DNA of 64,000 nucleotides, from positions 62,001 through 126,000 of the forward strand of contig JAIBAG010000003.1 of assembly GCA_019695305.1 (NCBI GenBank). The letters are read 5' to 3'. The notes beneath the pieces were generated by a model. The model was not told where the DNA came from. It saw only the letters and a list, made by a program, of their open reading frames with translations, and searched no databases. Position 1 is the stretch's first letter. Each line of letters starts with the position of its first letter. The DNA is from a bacterium. Its GTDB lineage: Bacteria > UBA10199 > JAIBAG01. Positions 25,571-34,436 of the stretch are shown in pieces. Made by a program: the position numbers and the translations under genes.

Positions 25571-26566
25571 ATGTCGAAGAAAAAAGCACATGCCGAAGAG
25601 CACGTGAACCACGAACGTTGGTTAGTTTCGTATGCCGACTTTATTACTCTTTTGTTTGCGTTTTTTGTGGTGTTATTTTCATCGTCGGCTGTAGAGCACA
25701 GTAAAACCAACAAATCGGGTTTGGCCATTGAAGCTGCCTTCGATTCATTTTCAATTTTTAAAGAGCCTTCGGGAGACTCATTTGAACCTTCCGATAAAGG
25801 TGGTGCTGGTGGTAATGCGCAAAGAAACCGTGAAGTATTGGTGGTAAGTGATAATGAAAGTTCCCGCATTGCTCCTGCACAGGTAAATCCTAAGGAAACC
25901 AGCGAAAAAATTATTCCAAAAGGTGATCCGGCACTTAATCAAAACACGGGTTTTTTAACCCCACCCGATGATATTGTAAGTGACAAGCACAAAGAGCTTT
26001 TGGAACTTATAGATGCGCGCAAATGGAATCAAGTTATTGCAGCCACTATTGATGATAGGGGACTTGTGATTACCGTAGATGATTCGATTATTTTTGAACC
26101 GGGAACTATCCAGTTAACATCGGCATCACGTGATTTTTTGGAGAGTTTAGGAAAACTTTTAAAAGATATTCCTAACCAGGTGAAAGTAGAAGGCTATATA
26201 GATGAGGCGGGAAAAATTTCTTCTCCTCTCGATTTATCAATGGAACGAGCTTTGTTTGTTATTCAATGGCTATCAACACACTATTCTATTAACGGAGGAC
26301 GTTTTATTGCGAGTAGTTTTGTGTCTGCAGAGGAAGCACATAAAAACCAGATTGAGATTATTGTTTTGTCTAAGGATGCCGAAGCTATAGAGGCTCCTGT
26401 AACTAGAAATGTGGCCAAAGATGTGAAACAGAACCAACCTGTTAATGTGCCAACTAACCTGGAAAAACATCCCTTGGTTAATTTTAAACAAGAAGTAGAG
26501 GATGATAATATTAACAAAGACAGGGAAAGAAATAATTACAACTACGTTCCTCCTGTTAAGTTTTAA
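25571..26566 (+). CDS. Second MotB-like stator protein
   Basis: A 331-residue MotB paralogue in tandem with motB, three bases on. Residues 1-38 are identical to copy 1, including Asp23 and the membrane helix, but the rest is strongly diverged. The OmpA-like part (about 155-265) has DSIIFEPGTIQLTSASRDFL and VEGYIDEAGKISSPLDLSME. A unique charged tail of about 60 residues (about 270-331, Asn/Asp/Lys-rich) follows. It could form a mixed stator or a second stator with the single MotA. Its stop overlaps the convergent PIG-L gene by four bases. Confidence 0.88.
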   Translation: MSKKKAHAEEHVNHERWLVSYADFITLLFAFFVVLFSSSAVEHSKTNKSGLAIEAAFDSFSIFKEPSGDSFEPSDKGGAGGNAQRNREVLVVSDNESSRIAPAQVNPKETSEKIIPKGDPALNQNTGFLTPPDDIVSDKHKELLELIDARKWNQVIAATIDDRGLVITVDDSIIFEPGTIQLTSASRDFLESLGKLLKDIPNQVKVEGYIDEAGKISSPLDLSMERALFVIQWLSTHYSINGGRFIASSFVSAEEAHKNQIEIIVLSKDAEAIEAPVTRNVAKDVKQNQPVNVPTNLEKHPLVNFKQEVEDDNINKDRERNNYNYVPPVKF

Positions 26567-27261
26567 CCTTCAATAACACGTGCGCAAACAAAAGCTTCAC
26601 AGGCTTTGCGTCCAACCACAGCTCCATGCTGGCGCGCTAAATTTTCAACTGCCTTATAAGAACGCGCATGTGGCCATGGTCTCATTTCGGAGGCATAGGC
26701 ATGGAGTGCTTTTATTTTTTGTTTAAGCGTACGGCTTATATCTACAAAATAATTGGGTTTAAATGATTCTGAGAGTTGCCAGTCGGTAGAGGAAGGTATT
26801 TCAAAAAAGATTATTTTTTTAACCGATGAACCCGGTATAGGTCTAAAGGCTGTTTGTACGGCCTGAGATGTTATTTGATGATCTACATTTAAGTCGGATG
26901 GAAAGTGTGTGTATACAATTGTCGGTTTAAAGTTCTTAGATTCCTTTTCAATGACCTTAACAACATCTAGCATATCTACCGAGTCCATCCGGTTATCTGG
27001 AAAGGCACATAGTTTGACATTTTTGGCACCTACAGCTGCATTAGCCTTAAAGGCTTGAGCATGCAATTTCTTTAATTCTTTATCTGCTTTTTTTCCTGGT
27101 TCAAGTCGTGAGGTAATACCTTCGGCCATGATAAGTACCAGGATGTCGTCACCATTTTTTTTATGCAGGGCTATAGCACCTCCACATCCCAAGATTTCAT
27201 CGTCGGGGTGAGCGGCTACCACCAATACTTTTTCTTTTTTATTTTTTTGAGGCATATCCAT
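26563..27261 (-). CDS. PIG-L/LmbE family N-acetylglucosamine deacetylase-like enzyme
   Basis: Zn-dependent de-N-acetylase fold of about 232 residues. The metal motif AHPDDEILGCGGAI lies near the N-terminus, and the third ligand is in HFPSDLNVDHQITSQAVQ. Family members remove acetyl groups from GlcNAc-linked lipids, mycothiol precursors or antibiotics. ATG 27261 is chosen; a TTG at 27288 adds nine unlike residues and ATG 27255 is also possible. It diverges from the GMC oxidoreductase and probably belongs to the envelope glycan locus. The substrate is unknown. Confidence 0.85.
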   Translation of the reverse strand: MDMPQKNKKEKVLVVAAHPDDEILGCGGAIALHKKNGDDILVLIMAEGITSRLEPGKKADKELKKLHAQAFKANAAVGAKNVKLCAFPDNRMDSVDMLDVVKVIEKESKNFKPTIVYTHFPSDLNVDHQITSQAVQTAFRPIPGSSVKKIIFFEIPSSTDWQLSESFKPNYFVDISRTLKQKIKALHAYASEMRPWPHARSYKAVENLARQHGAVVGRKACEAFVCARVIEG

Positions 27262-27338
27262 TTTTAACACAAAAAATAGAGCGCCCAAAGGGTTTCTTTT
27301 TACTTTGCGATAAGGCTATTCCTTGATACTTCTCAATT

Positions 27339-28787
27339 ATGACTTTTAAACAATATGAGGCCGATACTGTGGTTATAGGTGCCGGTGTGGGCGGAGTGAT
27401 GGCTGCTTACAAAAGACACCAAAAAGGTGAAAGGGTGATTCTTGTAGATAGAGGTATTCGCCTCGGTCCTCAGCAGGTAAGAGATATATTTGACTCTCAG
27501 AGTTTTATGTCCGGGGCATCGGATGTTTCTAAAATTAAAATTGATATTTATAAAAAGTCAAAAATAACCAAAAAAGAGTATCCTGAAGTATTTGGTGGGT
27601 TGGCACGGTTTTATGCCGGTGTTTCTCTTCGTATGCGTGAGAGGGAATTTGACAAATGGCCTGTATCGTACGCTGATACCGAACCTTATTACATGGAAGC
27701 TGAAAGGTTATTGCAGGTATCAGGATTAACGGGTCATGATCCTACCGAACCCCCGCGAAGTGGACCTTATCCTTTAAAATTACCACCCATGAGTGAGCTT
27801 TCTCAAAAGCTTATGGGGGGCGCTCAAAAAATGGGGCTTAAGCCTTTCATGCATCCATTTGCGATTAACTTTTCAAAAAACTGCGTGCGATGTAATTATT
27901 GTAATCAGGTTCCTTGTGCTTACGGGGCCAAATGGAATCCGGATGATTTTATTAAAGACTATGAAAATGAAAGTTTAATGTGTCATGCGCAAACTGATGC
28001 GTTATCTCTTGTTTTTGAAAAAGAAAAAGCCATTTTGTTAAAAGCCAAAAGGGGTGACGAGGATGTAGAATACCGTGCAAGAAATTTTATAGTTGCGGGC
28101 GGGGCTGTTTTTTCACCTCTTTTTTTATCGGGATCTAACTTACCCTATGCAAGTCCTCATTTAGGCCGATCGTTTATGACGCATTGTTTGGGTTTGGTAG
28201 TGGGAGTATTTCCTTTTAAGATTAGCAAAGAAGATGATTTTCATAAATGGTTTTCGGTGAGCGATTATTATTTTGAGCCTAACGGTGATGTTTGTGGTTT
28301 AATTGAGCAAGATCACCTGACAACACGTAAAACCATCTATAAAAAAATTCCTACTTGGCTTCATTCTACATTAGATCGTTTTTATTATAATACTTGCCAA
28401 TTGTTGGTGGTAGCCGAAGATGAACCCTCGTTTGAAAACAGGATTGAGAAAGATGGTAATCGTGTTAAGATCACTCAGGTATTTTCTAAAAAGGATGAAG
28501 AACGTCGTTCTTTTTTAATGAAGCGTGCCAAAGAAATAATGAAAGCGGCGGGTTCCATATTTTCTTTTGGGCTTAAAGGGGAGTCGTTTTTTCATGCCTG
28601 TGGAACATGTAAAATGGGGACCAATCCAACTAATTCGGTAGTTAATAAAAATGGGCTTTTGTGGGGCGCTCACAATGTTTATGTGTGTGACGCTTCTATT
28701 TTTCCTACATCTAGCGGGGTAAATCCAAGTCTTACTATTGCGGCGCAAGCTTTGCGTATTGCTGATAAGATAGGGGAAGTTTTATGA
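27339..28787 (+). CDS. GMC-family FAD oxidoreductase
   Basis: Flavin-dependent oxidoreductase of 482 residues. Rossmann FAD motif VVIGAGVGGVMAAYKRHQKG starts at residue 11. A cysteine cluster (CVRCNYCNQVPCAYGAK, about 187-203) and the C-terminal ACGTCKMGT plus SSGVNPSLTIAAQALRIAD match bacterial GMC enzymes. These act on sugars, polyols, sterols or alcohols. Its stop overlaps the following Gfo/Idh gene by four bases, so the pair probably acts in one pathway, for example oxidation and reduction of a sugar. The substrate is not readable. Confidence 0.88.
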   Translation: MTFKQYEADTVVIGAGVGGVMAAYKRHQKGERVILVDRGIRLGPQQVRDIFDSQSFMSGASDVSKIKIDIYKKSKITKKEYPEVFGGLARFYAGVSLRMREREFDKWPVSYADTEPYYMEAERLLQVSGLTGHDPTEPPRSGPYPLKLPPMSELSQKLMGGAQKMGLKPFMHPFAINFSKNCVRCNYCNQVPCAYGAKWNPDDFIKDYENESLMCHAQTDALSLVFEKEKAILLKAKRGDEDVEYRARNFIVAGGAVFSPLFLSGSNLPYASPHLGRSFMTHCLGLVVGVFPFKISKEDDFHKWFSVSDYYFEPNGDVCGLIEQDHLTTRKTIYKKIPTWLHSTLDRFYYNTCQLLVVAEDEPSFENRIEKDGNRVKITQVFSKKDEERRSFLMKRAKEIMKAAGSIFSFGLKGESFFHACGTCKMGTNPTNSVVNKNGLLWGAHNVYVCDASIFPTSSGVNPSLTIAAQALRIADKIGEVL

Positions 28788-29815
28788 ATATTACTTTTAT
28801 AGGCGCCGGGGCTATGACCGAAAAACATATTCGTATTATCAAAAACCTGGGGCTTCCTGTTACTTTGTCTATTGCCAGCCGTGATTATCAAAAAGCTAAA
28901 AATTTTCGCGATAAATTTAGTTTGGATTCTTTTTATGCGTCGTACGATGAAGCCATAAACTCCCCAAAATCGGATGTGCTGGTGATAGCAACACCACCGG
29001 CTTTTCATGCCGAACTTATTAAAAAGGGAATGGCATTTAAAAAACATCTCATAGTTGAAAAACCCGTCTTTCAAAGTTTTACCGAGCTTAAAGAATTAGG
29101 CGAGGCCATGCTGCAATATAACAACTTTATAGCGGTGGCCGAAAATCAGCATTACAATGCCTTTCAACAAAAAATTAAAAGGAAACTTTTAGATAAGCGT
29201 TGGGGAAGGCCCATTGCTATTGAAGTGACACGCTTTGGCGTACAAAAACGTTTGGGGTGGCGGCAGGATAGTGGTCAAATGCCTTTAGGTGCTTTGCACG
29301 AAGGCGGCGTGCACTGGATTCATCGCTTGCTCGATTTAACCGCAGTGTTTGAAGAAAATCCATTTCAATCTGTTTCATCAGTGCACGCCTTTAAACCCCA
29401 AAAACCACTCTCGATTACCCCTTTTGAAGATACAGTCTATGCAGTTTCTCACCATCGTTCTGGTTTAGTGGGGCGACTTTTTCATAGTTGGGGTTTAAAG
29501 AGACGTCTTTTTTCAAATGTGTGCCGCGTGGTGATGGAAAAAGGTAACTTTGTTTTTCATGCCGATAATTTATGGGGTTTTTCAAATGGTACTCAAACTC
29601 GCATATTAAAACCGCATATAAAAGATGGATCGGGTTATGGAGCTATGTGGAAAAACTTTGTGGCAAGCATTGATAAAGGTGAAAAACCTCTTTTAAAGTT
29701 AGAGCAGATTTTTTACGATTTTTGTTATATGGATGCCTGTTATCGTTCCATAGCTTCGGCTTTGCCGGTTTCGCTTGATGTTCCTTCCTTTTTGGGAAAA
29801 AGTTCGTCGGGATGA
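28784..29815 (+). CDS. Gfo/Idh/MocA-family oxidoreductase
   Basis: NAD(P)-dependent sugar dehydrogenase-type protein, 343 residues. Rossmann motif FIGAGAMTEKHIRIIKNLG at residue 4, conserved EKP (VEKPVFQ, about residue 96) and the C-terminal substrate region with HEGGVHWIHRLLDL. Family members make or oxidise nucleotide sugars and inositols. It overlaps the GMC gene by four bases. Its last 76 bases overlap the PAP2 gene on the other strand. Confidence 0.88.
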   Translation: MNITFIGAGAMTEKHIRIIKNLGLPVTLSIASRDYQKAKNFRDKFSLDSFYASYDEAINSPKSDVLVIATPPAFHAELIKKGMAFKKHLIVEKPVFQSFTELKELGEAMLQYNNFIAVAENQHYNAFQQKIKRKLLDKRWGRPIAIEVTRFGVQKRLGWRQDSGQMPLGALHEGGVHWIHRLLDLTAVFEENPFQSVSSVHAFKPQKPLSITPFEDTVYAVSHHRSGLVGRLFHSWGLKRRLFSNVCRVVMEKGNFVFHADNLWGFSNGTQTRILKPHIKDGSGYGAMWKNFVASIDKGEKPLLKLEQIFYDFCYMDACYRSIASALPVSLDVPSFLGKSSSG

Positions 29816-30417
29816 GGAATTTTAACCGTTTTTTCAATAAACATTAAACTTACCAGCCATGCTAGTAAAGCGGCCGCTAATACATCTACAATATAGTGTT
29901 GTTTTACAAAAAGAGTGGAAAGAGAAATGAGTAATACAAGTGTTCCCACTACCCATTTGTGCTCGGGTAAATAACGCCGTACAAAATAATACGATAAAAA
30001 AGAAAATGACACATGCATAGACGGAAAATTATTGATAGGTTCGTCCAAAAAATAAATCCATTTTAATGTAAACAAAACTCCGTGTGCATTTTCGGATGCA
30101 ATTAATGGACGGTATATGTATTGAACAGGATAAAAAGTAAAAATAGTAAAATGAATAAGCGAAGTAACCATAAAGGCTGATAGTACTTTAATCATACGGC
30201 CTTTTTCGTGGATATTGAGCATGAGCCACGGGGGTAAAATATAACAGCCAATGTAAAAGATGGTAAATAGAGGAATAAAAGGAATTTTTTCTTCAAATGG
30301 CAAGCCAAGGGTAACGGGTTGAGTTATGTGTGGCGCCAAATATTGACAGATTTTATAAAACAAGAGTGAAAAAATACCAAAGCCCAATGCACATAAAAAG
30401 CGCGATTTAAAAGACAT
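29740..30417 (-). CDS. PAP2-superfamily membrane phosphatase
   Basis: Integral membrane phosphatase-like protein, 225 residues with about five or six hydrophobic segments. The PAP2 motifs are PSMHVSFSF (C2) and KQHYIVDVLAAALLA (C3, His and Asp); C1 is weaker (VQYIYRPL). PAP2 enzymes dephosphorylate lipid phosphates such as undecaprenyl diphosphate, or transfer head groups. It is reversed with respect to the flanking genes and its 3' end lies antisense to Gfo/Idh. A role in recycling a lipid carrier for the locus is inferred. Confidence 0.82.
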   Translation of the reverse strand: MSFKSRFLCALGFGIFSLLFYKICQYLAPHITQPVTLGLPFEEKIPFIPLFTIFYIGCYILPPWLMLNIHEKGRMIKVLSAFMVTSLIHFTIFTFYPVQYIYRPLIASENAHGVLFTLKWIYFLDEPINNFPSMHVSFSFLSYYFVRRYLPEHKWVVGTLVLLISLSTLFVKQHYIVDVLAAALLAWLVSLMFIEKTVKIPHPDELFPKKEGTSSETGKAEAMER

Positions 30418-30528
30418 GGCACACTATAGCAGAAAAAGAGAAGAATGGGCCACGGGAAAGAGTGTTATATAGAAAGAAAATTTATTGTTTTAAGAGGGGA
30501 GTTTGCATACACTCTTGACCTTTTCTTT

Positions 30529-31653
30529 ATGGCTAAAATTTTAGTACTTAACTATGAATTTCCTCCGGTGGGTGGCGGTGGAGGGCGTGTGTGCCAGGAG
30601 ATTTGTTCTGGATTGGCGGCACGCGGGCATAATATCCATCTTCATACCACATGGTTTAAAGGTCTTTTAAAAACTGAAACTGATTCAGGCTATACCATTC
30701 ATCGCAGTTTTACCTTTAGGCGTTATGCAGATCGTTGTCGTGTATGGGAAATGGCTTTGTATATAATATGTAGCGTTATTCCGGTATTACTACTGGTGCG
30801 TCGTTTTAAGCCACAAGTTATTCATGCTCATTTTGCGGTTCCTACTGGTGTATTAGCTTGGATTGTTTCGCTGTGCACGGGCATTCCCTATGTGCTCACG
30901 GCTCATTTGGGAGATGTGCCAGGAGGAGTGCCTGAACAAACGGATGGATTATTTAAAAAGTTAAATTTTGTCATTCGTCTTATTTGGAAGCGGGCCAAGG
31001 GCGTGACAGCTGTAAGTGGTTTTGTGGCCACCCTTGCTAAAAAGGCCTATCAGGTTCCGGTACACATTATACATAATGGCCTCAATTTTAGCGGGCTACC
31101 GGCTCAGTCAGCTCCTGTAGCGTCACCTGTTCGTCTTTTGTTTGTTGGACGTTTTAATCCTCAAAAAAACTTGCCTTTTTTAGTTCATATTTTAAAGGAT
31201 ATTCGTTCTACAAATTGGGAGGCTCATTTTGTTGGGGAGGGCCCTGATTTTACCCAGGTAAAAGGTTTGATTGAGAAATTTTCCCTTAAAAATAAAATTA
31301 CACTCCATGGTTGGCAAAATCCTCAGGATATTAAAAAAATGATGGCCTCTTCTGATGTGTTGCTCATTCCTTCTCTCTCGGAGGGACTGCCCATGGTAGG
31401 GGTAGAGTCTTTAGGTTATGGCTTATGTATTTTTGGGAGCAATATTGACGGATTAACAGATGTGCTTGAAGATGGAGTAAATGGAGTCGCTTGTCCCTTG
31501 GGCAATCTTTCTTTGTTTGCACAAAAATTAGACGAGCTTTTGGATGTTCAAAACGGTAAACTGATGTCCATGAAAAAGGCCTCCTTATTAAAAAGAGATT
31601 TGTTCAGCATGTCTCACATTATTGACGCGTACGAAAAAGCTTTAGGAGTCTAG
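30529..31653 (+). CDS. GT4-family glycosyltransferase
   Basis: Transfers a sugar from a nucleotide donor, 374 residues. N-terminal NYEFPPVGGGGGRVCQEI, HAHFAVPTGVLAWI, donor-domain FVGRFNPQKNLPFL, and the EX7E element EGLPMVGVE (about residue 285) are typical of GT4. The start is ATG 30529, matching the family's KILVL strand; ATG 30445 with an AGAGAAG site would add 28 residues. galE starts two bases after its stop. Donor and acceptor are unknown. Confidence 0.87.
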   Translation: MAKILVLNYEFPPVGGGGGRVCQEICSGLAARGHNIHLHTTWFKGLLKTETDSGYTIHRSFTFRRYADRCRVWEMALYIICSVIPVLLLVRRFKPQVIHAHFAVPTGVLAWIVSLCTGIPYVLTAHLGDVPGGVPEQTDGLFKKLNFVIRLIWKRAKGVTAVSGFVATLAKKAYQVPVHIIHNGLNFSGLPAQSAPVASPVRLLFVGRFNPQKNLPFLVHILKDIRSTNWEAHFVGEGPDFTQVKGLIEKFSLKNKITLHGWQNPQDIKKMMASSDVLLIPSLSEGLPMVGVESLGYGLCIFGSNIDGLTDVLEDGVNGVACPLGNLSLFAQKLDELLDVQNGKLMSMKKASLLKRDLFSMSHIIDAYEKALGV

Positions 31654-31654
31654 T

Positions 31655-32629
31655 ATGAAAACAATTTTGGTGACAGGTGGAGCGGGATACATTGGCTCAC
31701 ATATTGTAAAAAAATTAATTTCACAACAATATCAGGTGGTGGTGCTTGATAATTTTTATTCGGGTCATCGGCAATATGTAGATTCTCAGGCCGTAATTGT
31801 AGAGGGTAATACGGGTAACAGAAAAATATTGGATGATATTTTTGAAAAAAATTCTATCCATGCGCTTATCCATATGGCGGCGCATATTGAAGTAGGGGAA
31901 TCGGTAGAAAATCCTTTTAAATATTATACCAACAATACGCTTAATTCTTTAAATGTTATAAAAGCGTCTATTGATCATAAGATTCCTAAAATAATTTTTT
32001 CATCTACTGCTGCGGTGTATGGAATGCCCAAGGTAAATCAGGTTGACGAGAAAACGCCACTTTTACCTATAAATCCTTATGGCCATTCTAAATTAATGAC
32101 CGAGCAAATGTTACAAGATTTAGCTGCTTATTCTCAAACTAAGTATATTATTTTGCGCTATTTTAACGTAGCTGGTGCTGCGGTAGATGGCTCCATAGGT
32201 CAGGCTACTCCTCGGGCCACGCATCTCATCAAAGTATGTTGCGAGGCGGCATGTGGTAAGAGAAAGTCGGTTACTATTTTGGGTACCGACTATCCTACGC
32301 CCGATGGTACCGGTGTGCGCGATTATATCCATGTAGATGATTTAGCCAGTGCCCATATTCAATCTCTTGCTTATTTAGATAACCACCCCTCCGACATTTT
32401 TAACTGTGGTTATGGCACGGGTTATTCGGTACACGATATCATTAATACAATCAAAAAAATTAGTGGTGTTGATTTTAAAGTAATAGAAGGCGATCGCCGC
32501 GCTGGTGATCCGCCCAGTTTAACGGCCAATAATTCTAAAATAACTTCTCAAATGGCTTGGAAGCCTCAGTATAACCAGCTCGAAACCATCTGCCGTACTG
32601 CTTATGAGTGGGAGAGAAAGCTGCTTTAG
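31655..32629 (+). CDS. galE: UDP-glucose 4-epimerase
   Basis: Interconverts UDP-glucose and UDP-galactose (or the GlcNAc forms). A 324-residue SDR enzyme with VTGGAGYIGSH (residues 6-16), the S-YGHSK catalytic part in INPYGHSKLMTEQM (Tyr near 143, Lys at +4) and RYFNVAGA. RAGDPPSLTANNSKI near the C-terminus is typical of GalE. Shape and length fit GalE well. It supplies sugar donors next to a glycosyltransferase. Separated from it by one base. Confidence 0.92.
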   Translation: MKTILVTGGAGYIGSHIVKKLISQQYQVVVLDNFYSGHRQYVDSQAVIVEGNTGNRKILDDIFEKNSIHALIHMAAHIEVGESVENPFKYYTNNTLNSLNVIKASIDHKIPKIIFSSTAAVYGMPKVNQVDEKTPLLPINPYGHSKLMTEQMLQDLAAYSQTKYIILRYFNVAGAAVDGSIGQATPRATHLIKVCCEAACGKRKSVTILGTDYPTPDGTGVRDYIHVDDLASAHIQSLAYLDNHPSDIFNCGYGTGYSVHDIINTIKKISGVDFKVIEGDRRAGDPPSLTANNSKITSQMAWKPQYNQLETICRTAYEWERKLL

Positions 32630-32680
32630 GCACTTAAACATTATCTTGTCAGGTAATAGGTTTTATTATAGGAAAACCGG

Positions 32681-32881
32681 ATGAACGGAACTTTTATTAT
32701 TATTCTTTTGGTTATTTTACTAGCTCCTATTCAGAATGCTCATGCCTATCTGGATCCCGGTACTGGCAGCATGATTGTTCAGGTTGTTGTTGGTGGCTTT
32801 TTGGCGGCTTTATACACTGTAAAGGCTTACTGGCACAAAATTAAAAAGTTTTTTAAACGCTCTAAAGATATTCAAGAATGA
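32681..32881 (+). CDS. Small membrane protein with YLDPGTGS motif
   Basis: A 66-residue protein with one or two membrane segments: a signal-like start (TFIIILLVILLAPIQNAHA), the motif YLDPGTGSMIVQVVVGGF, and a basic tail (WHKIKKFFKRSK). Small proteins with this LDPGTGS motif commonly occur beside membrane sulfatase-like genes; function is unknown. It overlaps the sulfatase start by four bases (ATGA), which implies translational coupling. Confidence 0.72.
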   Translation: MNGTFIIILLVILLAPIQNAHAYLDPGTGSMIVQVVVGGFLAALYTVKAYWHKIKKFFKRSKDIQE

Positions 32882-34434
32882 AGCATGTTTTTACTCATGC
32901 CGGCCTACTAGTTTTTTTCATTATTTATCCATTCTTTTCATTTCTTTCGCACCATCAGTATCCTCTTTTTCGCTTAGAGCTTTTTGTAATGGTAGGGCTA
33001 AGCATTTTTTTAGTTTTGCTTGTATTTTCGTGTTTTAAGAAGCATCCCAGGTTTTATCTGGTTTTTTATTATCCTGTTTTTTTATTTTGGATTACCATTT
33101 CTCCTCATCGTATTGTTCCCCTTTCTATTTTTATTTATTCAGGAGTTTTATTGCTAGGCTGTTTTTTTGCACTTCTTATATTTAATAAGCTTCATAAGAT
33201 TTTATTCTTCTTTGCTGTTGGTTTATTGCTTTCGTCTTTAATTTTAAATTTGACCAATAAAGAAAATATTCAATTAAAAAATGAGTTGCAAGCAACATTG
33301 GGTGACAATGATTTGGTTGTGTATATCATTTTAGATGAACACTTAGGAGTAGACGGTTTTCCCAAGGCTTTGTCTTCATCGTTTAAACGTAGTGAGAGCG
33401 TGAGTAATTTTTTTACCCAGAGGCAATTTACGGTATTTACCAAAGCGTATAGCCCATATTTTTATACCGAAAATGCTATACCCGCCATTTTAAATATATC
33501 ATATCCCACAATGGATGGTTTTTATTTAGCCAGCGAAAAAAGAGATATAGATGATCGTTCTCTTAAGGAAAATTATCTGTTTAAATATTTTTCTAAAAAA
33601 GATTATCAGATTAGTGTTTATCAGCCCAATTATCTTGATTTTTGTACCGATAAAAATGTGGACTTTTGTTTTAGATACAAGCGTAATTCGCCTACTACTA
33701 TTTTATCTCAAAATTATTCATTGCCTCAAAATTTAAGTGTGTTGGGTTCACTGTATTTGTATACCAATACAATTTTTTATGAGTTTAATAAGCGCTTTTT
33801 GTATGCTGATTTTTTTCCTATTCGTACCGGCCCCTTAGAAGCAATGCCGTCTCTCTTTTCGCATTTAAGTGCAGATGTTGAAATATATAAAACAGGAAAG
33901 CATCTGATTTTTGCACATATTTTAGCGCCTCATTCACCGTATGTTTATAATCAAGATTGCACGGCTTTAGTCCCATCGGCTTGGCTAGACAGAAGTGAGT
34001 TTAATAATGAAGGACATTTAAATTCCGAAAAGGGTTATGAAGAGCGATACAATAACTATTATCATCAAATGGAATGTACGCATAAACAGCTAGGTCTTTT
34101 TTTAGAAAATTTGCGGGCTGCGGGCTTATACGATAAGGCCACTATTGTTGTGCATGGCGACCATGGCTCAAGAATTAATCGTGCTTATAATCCATATTAC
34201 GATTATAATTCTCATTTAACCCCTGAAGACTTAACAAGTTCCTTTTCTGCTTTACTCGCTATTAAAAAACCTCATCAGATGCAGGGAGGAGTAGATGTTA
34301 GGCAAAATGATTTGATTTCTATCTTAAAAACGCAATTGTATGATGAAGTGTCTTCTGATAAACCGAGTCCTGTTTATTTAAAACAAAAAAAGGGGAAGCA
34401 AGAACTTATTGCCGTACCTATGGTTTCTTTTTAA
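32878..34434 (+). CDS. Membrane sulfatase-like / phosphatase-superfamily protein
   Basis: A 518-residue protein of the alkaline phosphatase fold. About four or five membrane segments occupy residues 1-125, then a periplasmic sulfatase-like domain. Candidate metal-site elements are VYIILDEHLGVD (about 148-160), APHSPYVY and HGDHGSRINRAY. A nucleophile Thr or Ser is likely in SPYFYTENAIPAIL. The layout resembles phosphoethanolamine or LTA-type transferases, so it may modify a surface polymer rather than remove sulfate. No cysteine-formylglycine CxPxR motif is visible. It is coupled to the small upstream gene and the methyltransferase. Confidence 0.78.
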   Translation: MKHVFTHAGLLVFFIIYPFFSFLSHHQYPLFRLELFVMVGLSIFLVLLVFSCFKKHPRFYLVFYYPVFLFWITISPHRIVPLSIFIYSGVLLLGCFFALLIFNKLHKILFFFAVGLLLSSLILNLTNKENIQLKNELQATLGDNDLVVYIILDEHLGVDGFPKALSSSFKRSESVSNFFTQRQFTVFTKAYSPYFYTENAIPAILNISYPTMDGFYLASEKRDIDDRSLKENYLFKYFSKKDYQISVYQPNYLDFCTDKNVDFCFRYKRNSPTTILSQNYSLPQNLSVLGSLYLYTNTIFYEFNKRFLYADFFPIRTGPLEAMPSLFSHLSADVEIYKTGKHLIFAHILAPHSPYVYNQDCTALVPSAWLDRSEFNNEGHLNSEKGYEERYNNYYHQMECTHKQLGLFLENLRAAGLYDKATIVVHGDHGSRINRAYNPYYDYNSHLTPEDLTSSFSALLAIKKPHQMQGGVDVRQNDLISILKTQLYDEVSSDKPSPVYLKQKKGKQELIAVPMVSF

Positions 34435-34436
34435 TT

